Counted from the stretch's first letter, positions 33,498-42,024 are shown. The stretch: 64,000 nt of DNA from JBEDUK01 sp963781595 (GCA_963781595.1 CAWAGG010000006.1:2604001-2668000); one strand, 5' to 3'. The notes: a model not told the origin generated them from the letters alone. Program-made: numbers and translations.

Positions 33498-34681
33498 CGG
33501 TGAGCGGGAGCCTCGACTACCTGAAGGACGAACTGGCGTCCCTGGACACCCAGGGCCTGCGGATCCATCCGCGCGTGCTGCAGGGCGAACAGAAGGCGCG
33601 GGCGGTGTTCGACGGGCATCCGGTGATCAACCTCGCGTCGAACAACTACCTCGGATTGGCGGCCCATCCGCGGATGAAGCAGGCGGCGGCCGACGCCGCG
33701 ATGCGGTTTGGCGCGGGCTCCGGCGCGGTCCGCACGATCGCCGGGTCGATGTCGCTGCACCAGGAGCTGGAGGAGCGGTTCGCGGCGTTCAAGCACGCGC
33801 CCGCGGCCCTGATGTTCCAGAGCGGGTTCACGTCGAACGCCGGCACGGTCGCGGCGATCCTGGCGAAGGAGGACGTGATCGTCTCCGACCAGCTGAACCA
33901 CGCGTCGATCATCGACGGCGCGCGGCTTTCGCGGGCGGAGATCAAGGTGTTCGCCCACAAGGACGTCTCCGCGGCCGACGCGCTGGTCACCGAGGCGCGG
34001 GGCGCGGGCAAGCGGACCCTGCTGATCACCGACGGCGTCTTCTCGATGGACGGCGACATCGCGCCACTGCCCGGGCTGGTCGAGGTCGCCGAGCGCCACG
34101 GCGCGATCATGATGGTCGACGACGCGCACGCGTCCGGCGTGCTGGGCTCAGGTGGGGCCGGGACCGTCGATCACTTCGGCTTGCACGGCCGGGTGGACAT
34201 CCAGGTCGGGACGTTGTCGAAAGCGATCGGCGCGCTGGGCGGGTTCATCGCCGGTCCGCAGCACCTGATCGACTGGCTGATCAACCGCGGTCGCCCGTAC
34301 CTCTTCTCCACGTCGGCGCCACCGGCCGTCGCGGCCGCGTGCATCGAGGCGCTGAACGTGATCCGCGACGAGCCCGAACGGCTGGAGCGCCTGTGGTCGA
34401 ACACCCGCTTCTTCAAGGAGGGGCTGCACGCGCTGGGGTTCGACACCGGCGCCTCGGAGACGCCGATCACGCCGGTGATCGCCGGCGAGGAGCATGTGGC
34501 GCAGGACCTGGCGCGGCTGCTGTTCGAAGCCGGCGTGTTCTGTCCGGCCATCGTCTTCCCGACGGTCGCGAAGGGGACGTCCCGGGTCCGGACGATCGTG
34601 ACGGCGGACCACAGCGAGGACGACCTGTCCGAGGCGCTCGAGGCGTTCGGGACGGTCGGGAAGAAGCTCGCGATCATCTGA
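33494..34681 (+). CDS. kbl: 2-amino-3-ketobutyrate CoA ligase (glycine C-acetyltransferase)
   Basis: 395 residues, alpha-oxoamine synthase family. Splits 2-amino-3-ketobutyrate with CoA to glycine and acetyl-CoA. Seen: NLASNNYLGLAAHPRM, QSGFTSNAGTV, DDAHASGVLGSGG, and the PLP lysine in GTLSKAIGALGGF near 235-245. Starts at GTG 33494 inside the tdh stop. Length is normal. Confidence 0.95.
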   Translation: MTVSGSLDYLKDELASLDTQGLRIHPRVLQGEQKARAVFDGHPVINLASNNYLGLAAHPRMKQAAADAAMRFGAGSGAVRTIAGSMSLHQELEERFAAFKHAPAALMFQSGFTSNAGTVAAILAKEDVIVSDQLNHASIIDGARLSRAEIKVFAHKDVSAADALVTEARGAGKRTLLITDGVFSMDGDIAPLPGLVEVAERHGAIMMVDDAHASGVLGSGGAGTVDHFGLHGRVDIQVGTLSKAIGALGGFIAGPQHLIDWLINRGRPYLFSTSAPPAVAAACIEALNVIRDEPERLERLWSNTRFFKEGLHALGFDTGASETPITPVIAGEEHVAQDLARLLFEAGVFCPAIVFPTVAKGTSRVRTIVTADHSEDDLSEALEAFGTVGKKLAII

Positions 34682-34711
34682 GGCTTCGCGCGCGAGGAGG
34701 CGGTCGCCGGG

Positions 34712-35155
34712 ATGGAGCAGCGGATCAGCCTGGTGACGCTCGGGGTCGCGGACCTGGATCGGGCCCGTTCGTTCTACGAGGCGCTCGGGTGGCGCCGAAC
34801 CGGCGACGACGAGGGCGTCGTGTTCTTCCAGGCCGGCGGGATGGTGCTGGCGCTGTGGAGCCGCGCGGAGCTCGCGGCCGACAGCGGCGTCGAGGACGGC
34901 GGCGGCTGGGGCGGCGTGACGCTCGCGTACAACGTCCGCTCGCCCGAGGAGGTGGACGCAACCCTGGCCGAAGCCAGCGCCGCCGGGGCCGCGATCGCAC
35001 GGGCGGGCGCGGAGACGTTCTGGGGCGGATACTCGGGCGCGTTCATCGACCCCGACGGACACCCGTGGGAGGTCGCGCACAATCCGTTCTGGACGCTCGG
35101 GGCCGACGGCTCCGTTCGCCTCGAGGCGCCCGACAACCTGGAGGGCAACCGGTGA
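34712..35155 (+). CDS. VOC/glyoxalase-family protein
   Basis: 147 residues. Single vicinal-oxygen-chelate module pair: ISLVTLGVADLDRARSFYEALGW, VFFQAGGMVLALW, and the C-terminal GAFIDPDGHPWEVAHNP. Substrate unknown. Follows kbl by 30 bp and overlaps the broken cupin gene (GTGA). Confidence 0.88.
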   Translation: MEQRISLVTLGVADLDRARSFYEALGWRRTGDDEGVVFFQAGGMVLALWSRAELAADSGVEDGGGWGGVTLAYNVRSPEEVDATLAEASAAGAAIARAGAETFWGGYSGAFIDPDGHPWEVAHNPFWTLGADGSVRLEAPDNLEGNR

Positions 35156-35560
35156 CGGCAGATCCTGGGCGGCCGGACATGAAGCTCATCGCGTCCGCCC
35201 CGCTCACGGGCGGCGCGTTCGAACTCGTGGAAGAGGTCCGGGCCGCGGAATCCGGTCCGACGCCGCACGTGCACCGCGAACGGGACGAGGGGTTCTACGT
35301 CCTGGAGAGCCGGTACACGTTCGTCCGGGAGCACGACGAGATCGACGCGTCGCCGGGCGACTTCATCTTCATCCCACGAGGAACGCGACACGCCTTCCGC
35401 GCGCTGGACGGATCCCTCCCGCACGTTGATCCTGATCGCGCCCCGCCGGGCTCGAGGGGTTCTTCCGGGTGATGGGCCCGAGCTCCTGGCGGGCGGAGCC
35501 TCGAGCCTCGAGGCGATGCCGGCGCTCGCGGACCGGTTCCACTCGCACCCGGTCGAGTAA
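35152..35560 (+). pseudogene. cupin-domain gene broken by three frameshifts near its 3' end
   Basis: GTG 35152 overlaps the VOC stop. The first 85 residues are a good cupin: GPTPHVHRERDEGFYVLES, then SPGDFIFIPRGTRHAF. As read, the frame then runs PHVDPDRAPPG to an early stop at 35472. The expected family ending is present in other frames: SRTLILIAP (+1, near 35417-35443), then GLEGFFRVMG (+2, 35448-35477), then PELLAGGASSLEAMPAL to a TAA at 35560. Three indels, at or near G or C runs (around 35410, CCCC at 35441-35444, GGGCCC at 35473-35480), would restore one 130-140-residue cupin. Either real decay or local sequence errors. Confidence 0.65.
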
Positions 35561-35584
35561 CCGTCGACGGGGGCGTTCCTCACC

Positions 35585-35981
35585 TCAACGCAGCGCCTCA
35601 ATCGACGCGGTGGCGACGATCCCTTCGAGGCTGCGTGCCAGGTCCTCGTCCAGGGTGACGAACGCGTCCGCCTGCAGCTGCGTGAGCGCCACGTACTCGG
35701 CGTCGTAGGTCGAGGCCCATCCCATCCGATCCGCGAGCTCCCAGGCTCGGCGCCGCAGGACCGCGTCGCCGAGGTGCCTGATCGGCATCCGTCCGATGCG
35801 GGCGAGGCGGTCGCGCGCCACGTCGGCTGGGATCTCTTCCCGCTGAACGGCCTCGTGCAGGGCCGACAGCGTCTGCGACCGAAGGAGGGTCGGCGCGAGG
35901 AGCTCATGCTCGCCAGACGACCTCGATCCCCTCGTTCGCGAGATGGATGACGGCGCCGGCGTCGACGACGAACCTGGTCAT
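35585..35981 (-). pseudogene. VapC-like PIN-domain toxin gene with a frameshift
   Basis: The 5' part (ATG 35981: MTRFVVDAGAVIHLANEG) carries the first PIN Asp and then hits TGA at 35904-35906. From about 35915 the PIN fold continues one frame over: HELLAPTLLRSQTLSALHEAV, then TYDAEYVALTQLQADAFVTLDEDLA with the later acidic residues. One 1-nt insertion (or 2-nt loss) near 35915-35920 splits a gene of about 131 codons. No VapB antitoxin gene is visible upstream. Confidence 0.65.
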
Positions 35982-36064
35982 CGGCTCACCCCGGATCGGT
36001 CGGTCGAGTCGGAGCCCGGACACTACCCTCGCGCCCGGGCACCCGTCGACACCCGGGTCTGGGA

Positions 36065-36070
36065 TACCGT
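36065..36070 (+). promoter_or_regulatory. -10 element of the DinB-like gene (leaderless)
   Basis: TACCGT ends 6 nt before GTG 36077; no RBS between. Confidence 0.4.
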
Positions 36071-36076
36071 GGACGC

Positions 36077-36604
36077 GTGAGCGACCAGACGATCCGACCC
36101 GCCTACAGCATGTGGCCCCAGTACAACCAGCGCCTCCGCGACGTCATCGCGGCGATGACCGACGAGCAGCTGGCGATCACGGTCCTGGGTCACGGCCCAG
36201 GCGGAACACCCGAACGATGGCCGATCTGGGCGACCGTGGGCCACACCGCCTGCCAGCGGGTGTTCTGGCTCTGCGATTTCCTCGGCGAGCCGGGCGCGGA
36301 CACGACGCCGTTCACGAACGCCGCGTACGACTGCCCGGGGGACGACGACCTGGAGCACGTGCTGGGCGCCGAGCAGCTCGTCGAGGGCCTCGATTCGTCC
36401 TTCCGCATCGTCGAGGACTGCCTCGACCGATGGAGCCTGGACTTGCTCACCGAAGAGATCCGGCGCCCGGACTTCGGCGACGATTGGGTGCACACCCGCG
36501 GCTCGGTCCTCCAGCGGGTCTTCAGCCACGACGTCTACCACTGCGGCGAGCTGTCGCAGACGCTCGGCGTCGCCGGTCTGCCGCAGATCGATCTCTGGGA
36601 CTGA
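36077..36604 (+). CDS. DinB-like four-helix-bundle protein
   Basis: 175 residues. DinB/YfiT-type bundle with the three metal-binding His positions: WATVGHTACQRVFW near 55 and HDVYHCGELSQTL near 152. Members include thiol-dependent transferases and many of unknown function. Start GTG 36077. Confidence 0.85.
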   Translation: MSDQTIRPAYSMWPQYNQRLRDVIAAMTDEQLAITVLGHGPGGTPERWPIWATVGHTACQRVFWLCDFLGEPGADTTPFTNAAYDCPGDDDLEHVLGAEQLVEGLDSSFRIVEDCLDRWSLDLLTEEIRRPDFGDDWVHTRGSVLQRVFSHDVYHCGELSQTLGVAGLPQIDLWD

Positions 36605-36629
36605 GTCCACGCTCGGTGACGCCGGTGAG

Positions 36630-37595
36630 GTGCTGACGTTGACGGAGGTTCCCTCCCAAGAGGAGCTCGAAGTCGCCCACTGCTGGGAGCCCGAAGACCG
36701 GGTGCCGGGGCGGCCCGAGATGACGGGGTTCCGCAGGCTGCTGCGCTACCACCAGTCGCGGTGGCGCGAGGCGCACGGGCACCCGATCGGTACCCAGCCG
36801 ATCGTGCCGGCGGCCGGGAAGCCGTCGCGCCTCGTCGGGAGCCGCCTCCCGCTCGCGTACGCCCGGGAGACCGGCGCGAACCTGATCACCTCCGGCGCGC
36901 TCGACGCTGCGTGGGCCCGAACGTCCTTCATCGAGCCGCACCAGAGCTTCGATCACCAGCGGCTGTGGGCCGACCTCCTATGGTCGACGACGATGGCCTT
37001 CAATCTCTTCGGCGACCTGGCCGCCGACCTGGGGCTCGCCGACCGGGCGGTCCACGCCTGGTGGCCGGACGCGCCGGGCCCCGTGTCCCAGGTTCTCTTC
37101 GAGCATTCCCCAGGGTGGCTCGACCATGCCTACCTCGGGAACCTCAGCTCGTTCGATGCGGCGTTCGTGCTCGACCTCGGCGACGGCACGCGAGGGATCA
37201 TCGGACTCGACACCAGGTACCAGGAGCGGACCAAGCCGGAGATCCCGAAGCCGAGGAACCTCCCGCGGTACCTCGAGGTCGCCGAGCGGTCGGGCGCCTT
37301 CGCGGCGGGGACGACCGCCGCGGTCGAGGGGAGGTCCGATCTCGCCGTGATGTGGCTCGAGCACCTCCTGGTGCTGTCGATGCTCCAACATCCCAGCGGC
37401 GCGTGGAGCTGGGGCCGCTACGTCGTGGTCCGCCCCGCCGGCAACTCGGACTACGCCGACGCCTGCGACCGGTACGGAGATCTGCTCGCGGACCGTTCGA
37501 CATTCTCCACGATGACCGTCGAGGAACTCCTCGAGGCCGAGGTCCTGCCGGCACCCACGGCCACAGCGCTGCGCGAACGGTACATCCCCCACTGA
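36630..37595 (+). CDS. conserved protein, possible PD-(D/E)xK nuclease-fold
   Basis: 321 residues. I recognise it as an actinobacterial family with FRRLLRYHQSRWREAHG, GSRLPLAYARETGANLIT, SMLQHPSGAWSWGRYVVVRPAGN, annotated in places as PGN_0703-like putative restriction endonuclease. The probable catalytic strand pair is FVLDLGDGTRGIIGLDTRY. From memory, relatives have E-x-K where this one has D-T-R, so activity may be lost. No methylase is nearby. GTG start at 36630. Confidence 0.7.
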   Translation: MLTLTEVPSQEELEVAHCWEPEDRVPGRPEMTGFRRLLRYHQSRWREAHGHPIGTQPIVPAAGKPSRLVGSRLPLAYARETGANLITSGALDAAWARTSFIEPHQSFDHQRLWADLLWSTTMAFNLFGDLAADLGLADRAVHAWWPDAPGPVSQVLFEHSPGWLDHAYLGNLSSFDAAFVLDLGDGTRGIIGLDTRYQERTKPEIPKPRNLPRYLEVAERSGAFAAGTTAAVEGRSDLAVMWLEHLLVLSMLQHPSGAWSWGRYVVVRPAGNSDYADACDRYGDLLADRSTFSTMTVEELLEAEVLPAPTATALRERYIPH

Positions 37596-37637
37596 CGCCG
37601 ACCCGCCCCCGGTCCGTGGATCCGAGCCCTCCCAGGA

Positions 37638-38342
37638 TCACACCATCGCCGCGGACGGCAGTCCTTCGGTGATGTGAGACGGCTTGAACCCCTTGACCAT
37701 GAGGTAGATCCCGAGCGACAGCTCCCAGAAGAACTCCGGGATCGTCGCGATGACCTGCACTCCGGACCCTGGCTCGATCACGTCGAACAGGACGAGGGTC
37801 CCCGACAGGATGATCAGCGGACCTCCGATCAGCCCCAGCGTCGCCATGCCGCGTGGCACGAGGCCGGATCGGTACATCAGGTAGCCCAGGATCAACCCGT
37901 TCCCGAGACCGACGACCCAGCCGGGCCCGAGCAGGAACGTCCAGTCGTGGATCGCAACGAGCGACCTGCCGGCGATGACGACCGAGCTCGCGCCGGAGGC
38001 CCCGACGTCCTGGCGCAACGTCACGACGGCGAGGAGGCTGAGGATGCCGGCGGCGATGAAGACGCTTTCCATGACACGGGCGGTGACATAACCGAGCGCG
38101 AGGCTTTCGTTCTGCCGCTTGAGGATCGGGAACAGCACGACGGCCGTACCGATGTTGGCGACGATGAGGATCATCTCGAGGAACGCTCCGAGAGCGACGC
38201 GGTTGTCGGCGCCGGCTCCGATGACGTAGTCGGGATGGTCCAGCACCACGTTGTAGAGCGCCAGCGCAGACGGGATGCTGACCACGAACGTGATGATGAA
38301 GAGCAGACCTACGACGAACGCGGTCCTTCTCAATGGGTTCAC
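37638..38342 (-). CDS. DUF4386-family membrane protein
   Basis: 234 residues from GTG 38342, which has GAAGGAG 6-12 nt upstream. Six hydrophobic segments: RTAFVVGLLFIITFVVSIPS, VALGAFLEMILIVANIGTAV, SVFIAAGILSLLAVVTL, LLGPGWVVGLGNGLILGYLM, MATLGLIGGPLIILSGTLVL, and a last one near IPEFFWELSLGIYLM. DUF4386 proteins are uncharacterised. Converges with the previous gene. Confidence 0.82.
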   Translation of the reverse strand: MNPLRRTAFVVGLLFIITFVVSIPSALALYNVVLDHPDYVIGAGADNRVALGAFLEMILIVANIGTAVVLFPILKRQNESLALGYVTARVMESVFIAAGILSLLAVVTLRQDVGASGASSVVIAGRSLVAIHDWTFLLGPGWVVGLGNGLILGYLMYRSGLVPRGMATLGLIGGPLIILSGTLVLFDVIEPGSGVQVIATIPEFFWELSLGIYLMVKGFKPSHITEGLPSAAMV

Positions 38343-38783
38343 GGGCACTCCTTCCGGTCGATCGATCAACGACGCAGGGCCGCCGTACGGCGTTCAGCCA
38401 CACCTCCTCATCCGGCGCTCAGCGGTTCGGTGCACCCGGCGGTGCAGGGAGGGCAAACCGGTCGCGCCTCCGATGGGCCGTGAGGCGATCGGTCGCGTCT
38501 TCGGCTCACATGGGCGCGGAAGCGCCGGCGTCCATGCGCTGAGCGTGATGCCGGACATCCCGGTCTCCTCGGATCCATGCCGTCGCGATGGCGACGGAAG
38601 CGCCGAACCGGGAGTTAGGGCCAGGATGGGACCGCCGCGAGGCTGGGGCTGTCCGCGCCGCCACGGTAACACCCATCGGGCCGGCGCTGCTCGATGGCCA
38701 TCCCGATCGACGAGGAGGAGCGCGGGTCGAAGGTGAGCGGTCGCCGTCCCCTTCGACGACGCGACCTTCTCCTCACGCGAGCG
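38343..38783. other. gene-free stretch
   Basis: About 440 bp between the DUF4386 start and the end of the Ser-x-x repeat gene. I see no convincing coding sequence, RNA gene or mobile element, only the inverted repeat listed separately. It presumably holds the DUF4386 promoter. Confidence 0.5.
38431..38446. repeat. perfect inverted repeat upstream of DUF4386 gene
   Basis: TGCACC-cggc-GGTGCA, about 90 bp before the DUF4386 start codon. Candidate operator or mRNA hairpin. Confidence 0.35.
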
Positions 38784-39059
38784 TCAGCTCGGATCTGGGG
38801 TCGCTCGTCGGCCCGACGTCATCGCGCCTCGGGCGGACCGGAACGAGAGCATCGACCAACGGCTCAGCGCGGACAGGATCGAGCCCACGCTGCCGAACGA
38901 CCCGATCGAGCCGATCGAGAACGCCGAACCGATCGAGCCGATCGACAGGAACGAGCCCACCGAGCCGATCGACAGGGCTGAGTTCGTCGACGCGACCGAC
39001 AGGAACGAACCGTTCGACCAGAGAGACCACCGCGACGCAGCCGCCACGACGCCCATCAT
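38784..39059 (-). CDS. Ser-x-x triplet-repeat protein
   Basis: 91 residues. From Ser9 to Ser75 every third residue is Ser, 23 times in a row (for example SIGSVGSFLSIGSIGSAF). Of the two residues between, the first is mostly Ile, Val, Phe or Ala and the second mostly Gly, Leu or Phe. Ser is coded by TCG, TCC, TCA, TCT and AGC, and Gly by GGC, GGT and GGG, so the pattern is kept at protein level and the gene is probably real. The C-terminus is basic. No signal peptide is clear and the RBS is weak. It lies 42 bp downstream of the rhodanese gene on the same strand. The period-3 pattern suggests a polyproline-II-like, solenoid or amyloid-like rod. I have a faint memory of similar SIGSxGS proteins in other actinobacteria, with no known function. 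Confidence 0.68.
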   Translation of the reverse strand: MMGVVAAASRWSLWSNGSFLSVASTNSALSIGSVGSFLSIGSIGSAFSIGSIGSFGSVGSILSALSRWSMLSFRSARGAMTSGRRATPDPS

Positions 39060-39101
39060 GACGCCTGCGGACAGCGTGCGCCGCGGCGCTCTACCCCGGT
39101 G

Positions 39102-39656
39102 TCAGCTGGCCGCCTTCATCGGCTCCTTCGGCTCGACCCACATCAGGTCCGGATGGAAGTCGTACCCCCACGGGAGCCCCGCGTTCTTCCAGCCATTCCT
39201 CATATGCTTGCCGAAGTAGACGCTCCCGCGATCGTCGACCCGGTCCCCTTCGAAGCCGTTGATGATGTTGTACGCGTGCGTGAAGCCGGCCTTCGTGAGC
39301 AGGTCGATCGCCATCGCGGCACGGCCCCCGGTCGCGCACATCACCAGGATCGTGTCGTCGGTGCCGAACGCCTCCTCCACCTTCGTGACGAAGTCCGGAT
39401 TCGCCTCGCCGGAACAGCCCGGCGGCCTGCCCGGCATGGAGGGGCCCTCCGGGTCGAACTTCGGGAATACCAGCGGGACGTTCTTCGCCATCTCGACGTG
39501 GCCGCCGAACACGTACTCCTCGAACGTTCGCACGTCGAGGATGTGGACGTGGTCGGGATCCGCCTTCCACATGTCGTAGGCCTCGTACGGCGTCGCGTAG
39601 AGCCCCAAGGTCGTGCGGTTCGCCTCGGGCACTTCGGGAACGGATGTCGTCGCCAT
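39102..39656 (-). CDS. rhodanese-domain sulfurtransferase
   Basis: 184 residues. Single rhodanese domain with HILDVRTFEEYVFGGHVEMAKNV and the active-site loop LVMCATGGRAAMA (catalytic Cys near 111). The C-terminal extension (YFGKHMRNGWKNAGLPWGYDFHP) matches a subgroup of periplasmic or stand-alone rhodaneses. RBS GGAGGAGA before the ATG. Its probable operon partner is the Ser-x-x protein downstream. Confidence 0.9.
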   Translation of the reverse strand: MATTSVPEVPEANRTTLGLYATPYEAYDMWKADPDHVHILDVRTFEEYVFGGHVEMAKNVPLVFPKFDPEGPSMPGRPPGCSGEANPDFVTKVEEAFGTDDTILVMCATGGRAAMAIDLLTKAGFTHAYNIINGFEGDRVDDRGSVYFGKHMRNGWKNAGLPWGYDFHPDLMWVEPKEPMKAAS

Positions 39657-39808
39657 GATCGTGTCTCCTCCTCCCTCGTGCTCCCCTAGCCGAGCCGCAG
39701 GTGCATCGACTCTTCCAGCGGGACCGGCTCTGGGAGCTTGGCCATGCTGCGCTTCGTTCGCCCTTTGGGGGTGATGGCTCCACGAGCGCCGAGCGCTTGG
39801 ATGGCCAC

Positions 39809-40201
39809 ATGGAGCGTCGCGTCGGATCGACGGTGTCGGTCGAAGCCCACGAGTGGACGCTGACGAAGCTCGCGCTGAACGACGACCGACTGATCGCGAA
39901 CCTGACCGAGTCGGACGCGGCGAACCTCGAAGCCTCGGGGTTGGATCGCCGGGCCCACGCGCTGGTTCGGATCGGCGCTCTACTGGCGCTGGACGCCGCC
40001 CCGGCGTCGTACGCGTCCGTCGTTCGGCTCGCGCAGCGCGCGGGGGTTTCCGCGCCCGAGATCGTCGGGGTGCTCGTCGCCGTGGCCCCGTACATCGGGA
40101 TCGCGCGCACGGTCTCGGCGGCCCCCGAGCTGGCCCTCGCGGTCGGCTTCGACGTGGACGACGTGATCGAGCGGGACCGCGACGAGGCCGACGGAGCCTG
40201 A
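39809..40201 (+). CDS. carboxymuconolactone-decarboxylase-like protein
   Basis: 130 residues from ATG 39809. LDRRAHALVRIGALLALDA and AGVSAPEIVGVLVAVAPYIGIARTVSAAPELALAVG match the all-helical CMD/AhpD-like family, but the peroxidase CxxC is absent. Probably not a peroxidase; substrate unknown. The start is uncertain (an earlier ATG at 39701 is in frame). Confidence 0.78.
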   Translation: MERRVGSTVSVEAHEWTLTKLALNDDRLIANLTESDAANLEASGLDRRAHALVRIGALLALDAAPASYASVVRLAQRAGVSAPEIVGVLVAVAPYIGIARTVSAAPELALAVGFDVDDVIERDRDEADGA

Positions 40202-40247
40202 AGGCCGGGTGAGGCCGGTCCGTCCGAGGGCCGGCCAGCTTCGGCCG

Positions 40248-40277
40248 TTGCTGCGCCTCGGCAGCTCGTAGTACGGT
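40248..40277 (+). promoter_or_regulatory. promoter of the MerR-TOBE gene (leaderless)
   Basis: TTGCTG at 40248-40253, 18-bp spacer, TACGGT at 40272-40277, then 9 nt to the TTG start at 40287. Confidence 0.5.
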
Positions 40278-40286
40278 CCGGGGCCC

Positions 40287-40688
40287 TTGGACCGCAGCAT
40301 CCCGATCGGTGAGGCCGCCCAGGCGCTGGGGGTCAGCCTCGACACCCTGCGCCGGTGGGAGCGCCAGGGCCGGATCCGCACCGAGCGCGACGAACGGAAC
40401 CGCCGGCTGATCCCGGAGAGCGAGATCACCCGCCTCGGCGGGCGTCTTCCGTCGCACAGCGGCACCGGGTTCTCCGCGAGGAACCGGTTCGAAGGTGTGG
40501 TCACGGCCGTCGAGGTCTCAGGCGTCGTCGCCCTCGTCGAGATCCAGGCCGGCCCGCACCGGATCGTCTCGGTGATCACCCGCGACGCGGTTCAGGAGTT
40601 GGGTCTCGCGCCAGGCGTCCCGGCCGTCGCGACCGTCAAGGCCACCTCCGTCATCGTTCAGCGGGCGCGAGACGAACCGCACCACTGA
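40287..40688 (+). CDS. MerR-type HTH plus TOBE (molybdate-binding) protein
   Basis: 133 residues. N-terminal excisionase/MerR-like HTH (SIPIGEAAQALGVSLDTLRRWERQGRI), then a TOBE/Mop domain (SARNRFEGVVTAVEV to VKATSVIVQR). Such proteins bind molybdate or tungstate and often act in their transport control; no mod transporter is in the window. TTG start supported by the promoter. Confidence 0.88.
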   Translation: MDRSIPIGEAAQALGVSLDTLRRWERQGRIRTERDERNRRLIPESEITRLGGRLPSHSGTGFSARNRFEGVVTAVEVSGVVALVEIQAGPHRIVSVITRDAVQELGLAPGVPAVATVKATSVIVQRARDEPHH

Positions 40689-40697
40689 GGGGCAGGC

Positions 40698-42020
40698 TCA
40701 CCCGCTCGGCACCTCGAGCCGCGACAGGTCGTCCTCGGTCTCGCGGCGAAGGATCAACCGCGCCGAGCCGTCCGCCACGAGGACGACGGCGGGGCGTCCG
40801 ACCTTGTTGTACGTGCTGGCCATCGCGTACTCGTACGCGCCGGTCGACGCCACCGCCAGCAGGTCTCCGCGGCGGACGTCCGACGGCAGCGCGACGTCGC
40901 GGGCGAGGACATCGCCGGATTCGCAGTGCCGGCCCACGACCGTCACGTCCGCTCGCTCGATCGTGCCCGCGCGGGACGCCAGCTCGATCGTGTACCGCGA
41001 CCCGTAGAGCGCGGGACGGATGTTGTCCGACATCCCGCCGTCGACGTTCACGTAGGTTCGCCCCGGCACGCGCTTGATCGTGCCGACCGAGTACAGGGTC
41101 ACCGCGGCGCCGGACGTTATCGCGCGGCCCGGTTCGACCACGAGCTCCGGGACGTCCAGACCGCGCGCCTGGCACTCACGGGTCAGCAAGCCGCCGAGGG
41201 TCCGGCCGAGGTCCTCCGGCTCGAACGGTCGCTCGTCCCGGTAGGTCACGGCCATCCCGCCGCCGACGTCGAGCACCTGGGCGACGAACCCGACCTCGCT
41301 CCGCATCTCCTCCAGGAACGACACGACGACCTCGAGCGCGCCCAGGTACGGCGCCGCGTCCACGACCTGCGAGCCGATGTGCGCGTGGATCCCGGCCACC
41401 CGGATGCCCGGCGTCCGGACCGCCTGCGCGAGCGCCGCGGCCGCCATCCCCTCGTCCAGCGGGATGCCGAACTTCGTGTCGACGGTCCCGGTCCGGACGT
41501 ACTCGTGCGTCCCCGCCTCCAGGCCCGGCACGACGCGGAGCAGGATCGCCTGCTCCACGCCGGCGGAACCCGCGGCCGCGGAGATGCGACCGAGTTCCTC
41601 CTCGTTGTCGACGACCAGGATCCCCACGCCGGCGCGGATCGCCGTCTCGATCTCCGCGTCCGACTTGTTCGTCCCGTGGAACGCGATCCCGTCCGCGGGT
41701 GCGCCCGCCCGCAGGCATGCGTCGAGCTCGCCGCCGGTCGCGACCAGGAGGCCCAAGCCCTCCTCGACCGCGATCCGGATCAGCGCACCCGCAGGGAACG
41801 CCTTGACCGCCCAGAGCGCCCGAGGGAACGCCTCGCGGAACCGGCGGCACCGCTCGCGCATGTGCGCCTCGTCGATGACGACGAGCGGCGTGCCGAACCG
41901 CCCCGCCAGGTCGTTCGCGGAGCATCCGGCAACCGACAGACCGTCGTCGCCGAACGCCGCGCCGAGCGGCCATGGCCCAGGCCGTTCGCCGGCCGTCATC
42001 CCGCTGCGTCGCATCGTCAC
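40698..42020 (-). CDS. lysA: diaminopimelate decarboxylase
   Basis: 440 residues, fold-type III PLP enzyme. Makes lysine from meso-DAP. PLP lysine in ALWAVKAFPAGAL near 68, GIHAHIGSQVVD near 196, DVGGGMAVTY, EPGRAITSGAAV near 294, and CESGDVLA near 370 from the partner active site. It starts GTG-ACG-ATG at 42020, 4 bp after chrA, so the two are probably co-transcribed. Confidence 0.95.
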   Translation of the reverse strand: MTMRRSGMTAGERPGPWPLGAAFGDDGLSVAGCSANDLAGRFGTPLVVIDEAHMRERCRRFREAFPRALWAVKAFPAGALIRIAVEEGLGLLVATGGELDACLRAGAPADGIAFHGTNKSDAEIETAIRAGVGILVVDNEEELGRISAAAGSAGVEQAILLRVVPGLEAGTHEYVRTGTVDTKFGIPLDEGMAAAALAQAVRTPGIRVAGIHAHIGSQVVDAAPYLGALEVVVSFLEEMRSEVGFVAQVLDVGGGMAVTYRDERPFEPEDLGRTLGGLLTRECQARGLDVPELVVEPGRAITSGAAVTLYSVGTIKRVPGRTYVNVDGGMSDNIRPALYGSRYTIELASRAGTIERADVTVVGRHCESGDVLARDVALPSDVRRGDLLAVASTGAYEYAMASTYNKVGRPAVVLVADGSARLILRRETEDDLSRLEVPSG

Positions 42021-42024
42021 GAAC

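Noticed and set aside
35400..35560. Programmed frameshifting in the cupin gene
   Set aside because: Three separate shifts in different directions without slippery heptamers or a stem-loop; decay or sequence error is simpler.
38694..38981. Plus-strand gene beginning MAIPIDEEERGSKVSG
   Set aside because: After a plausible start it becomes Arg/His-rich and antisense to the Ser-x-x gene; no family recognised.
38820..39050. CRISPR-like periodicity
   Set aside because: The near-repeats are only the codons of the Ser-x-x protein (period 9 or 27 nt); there are no spacers and no cas genes.
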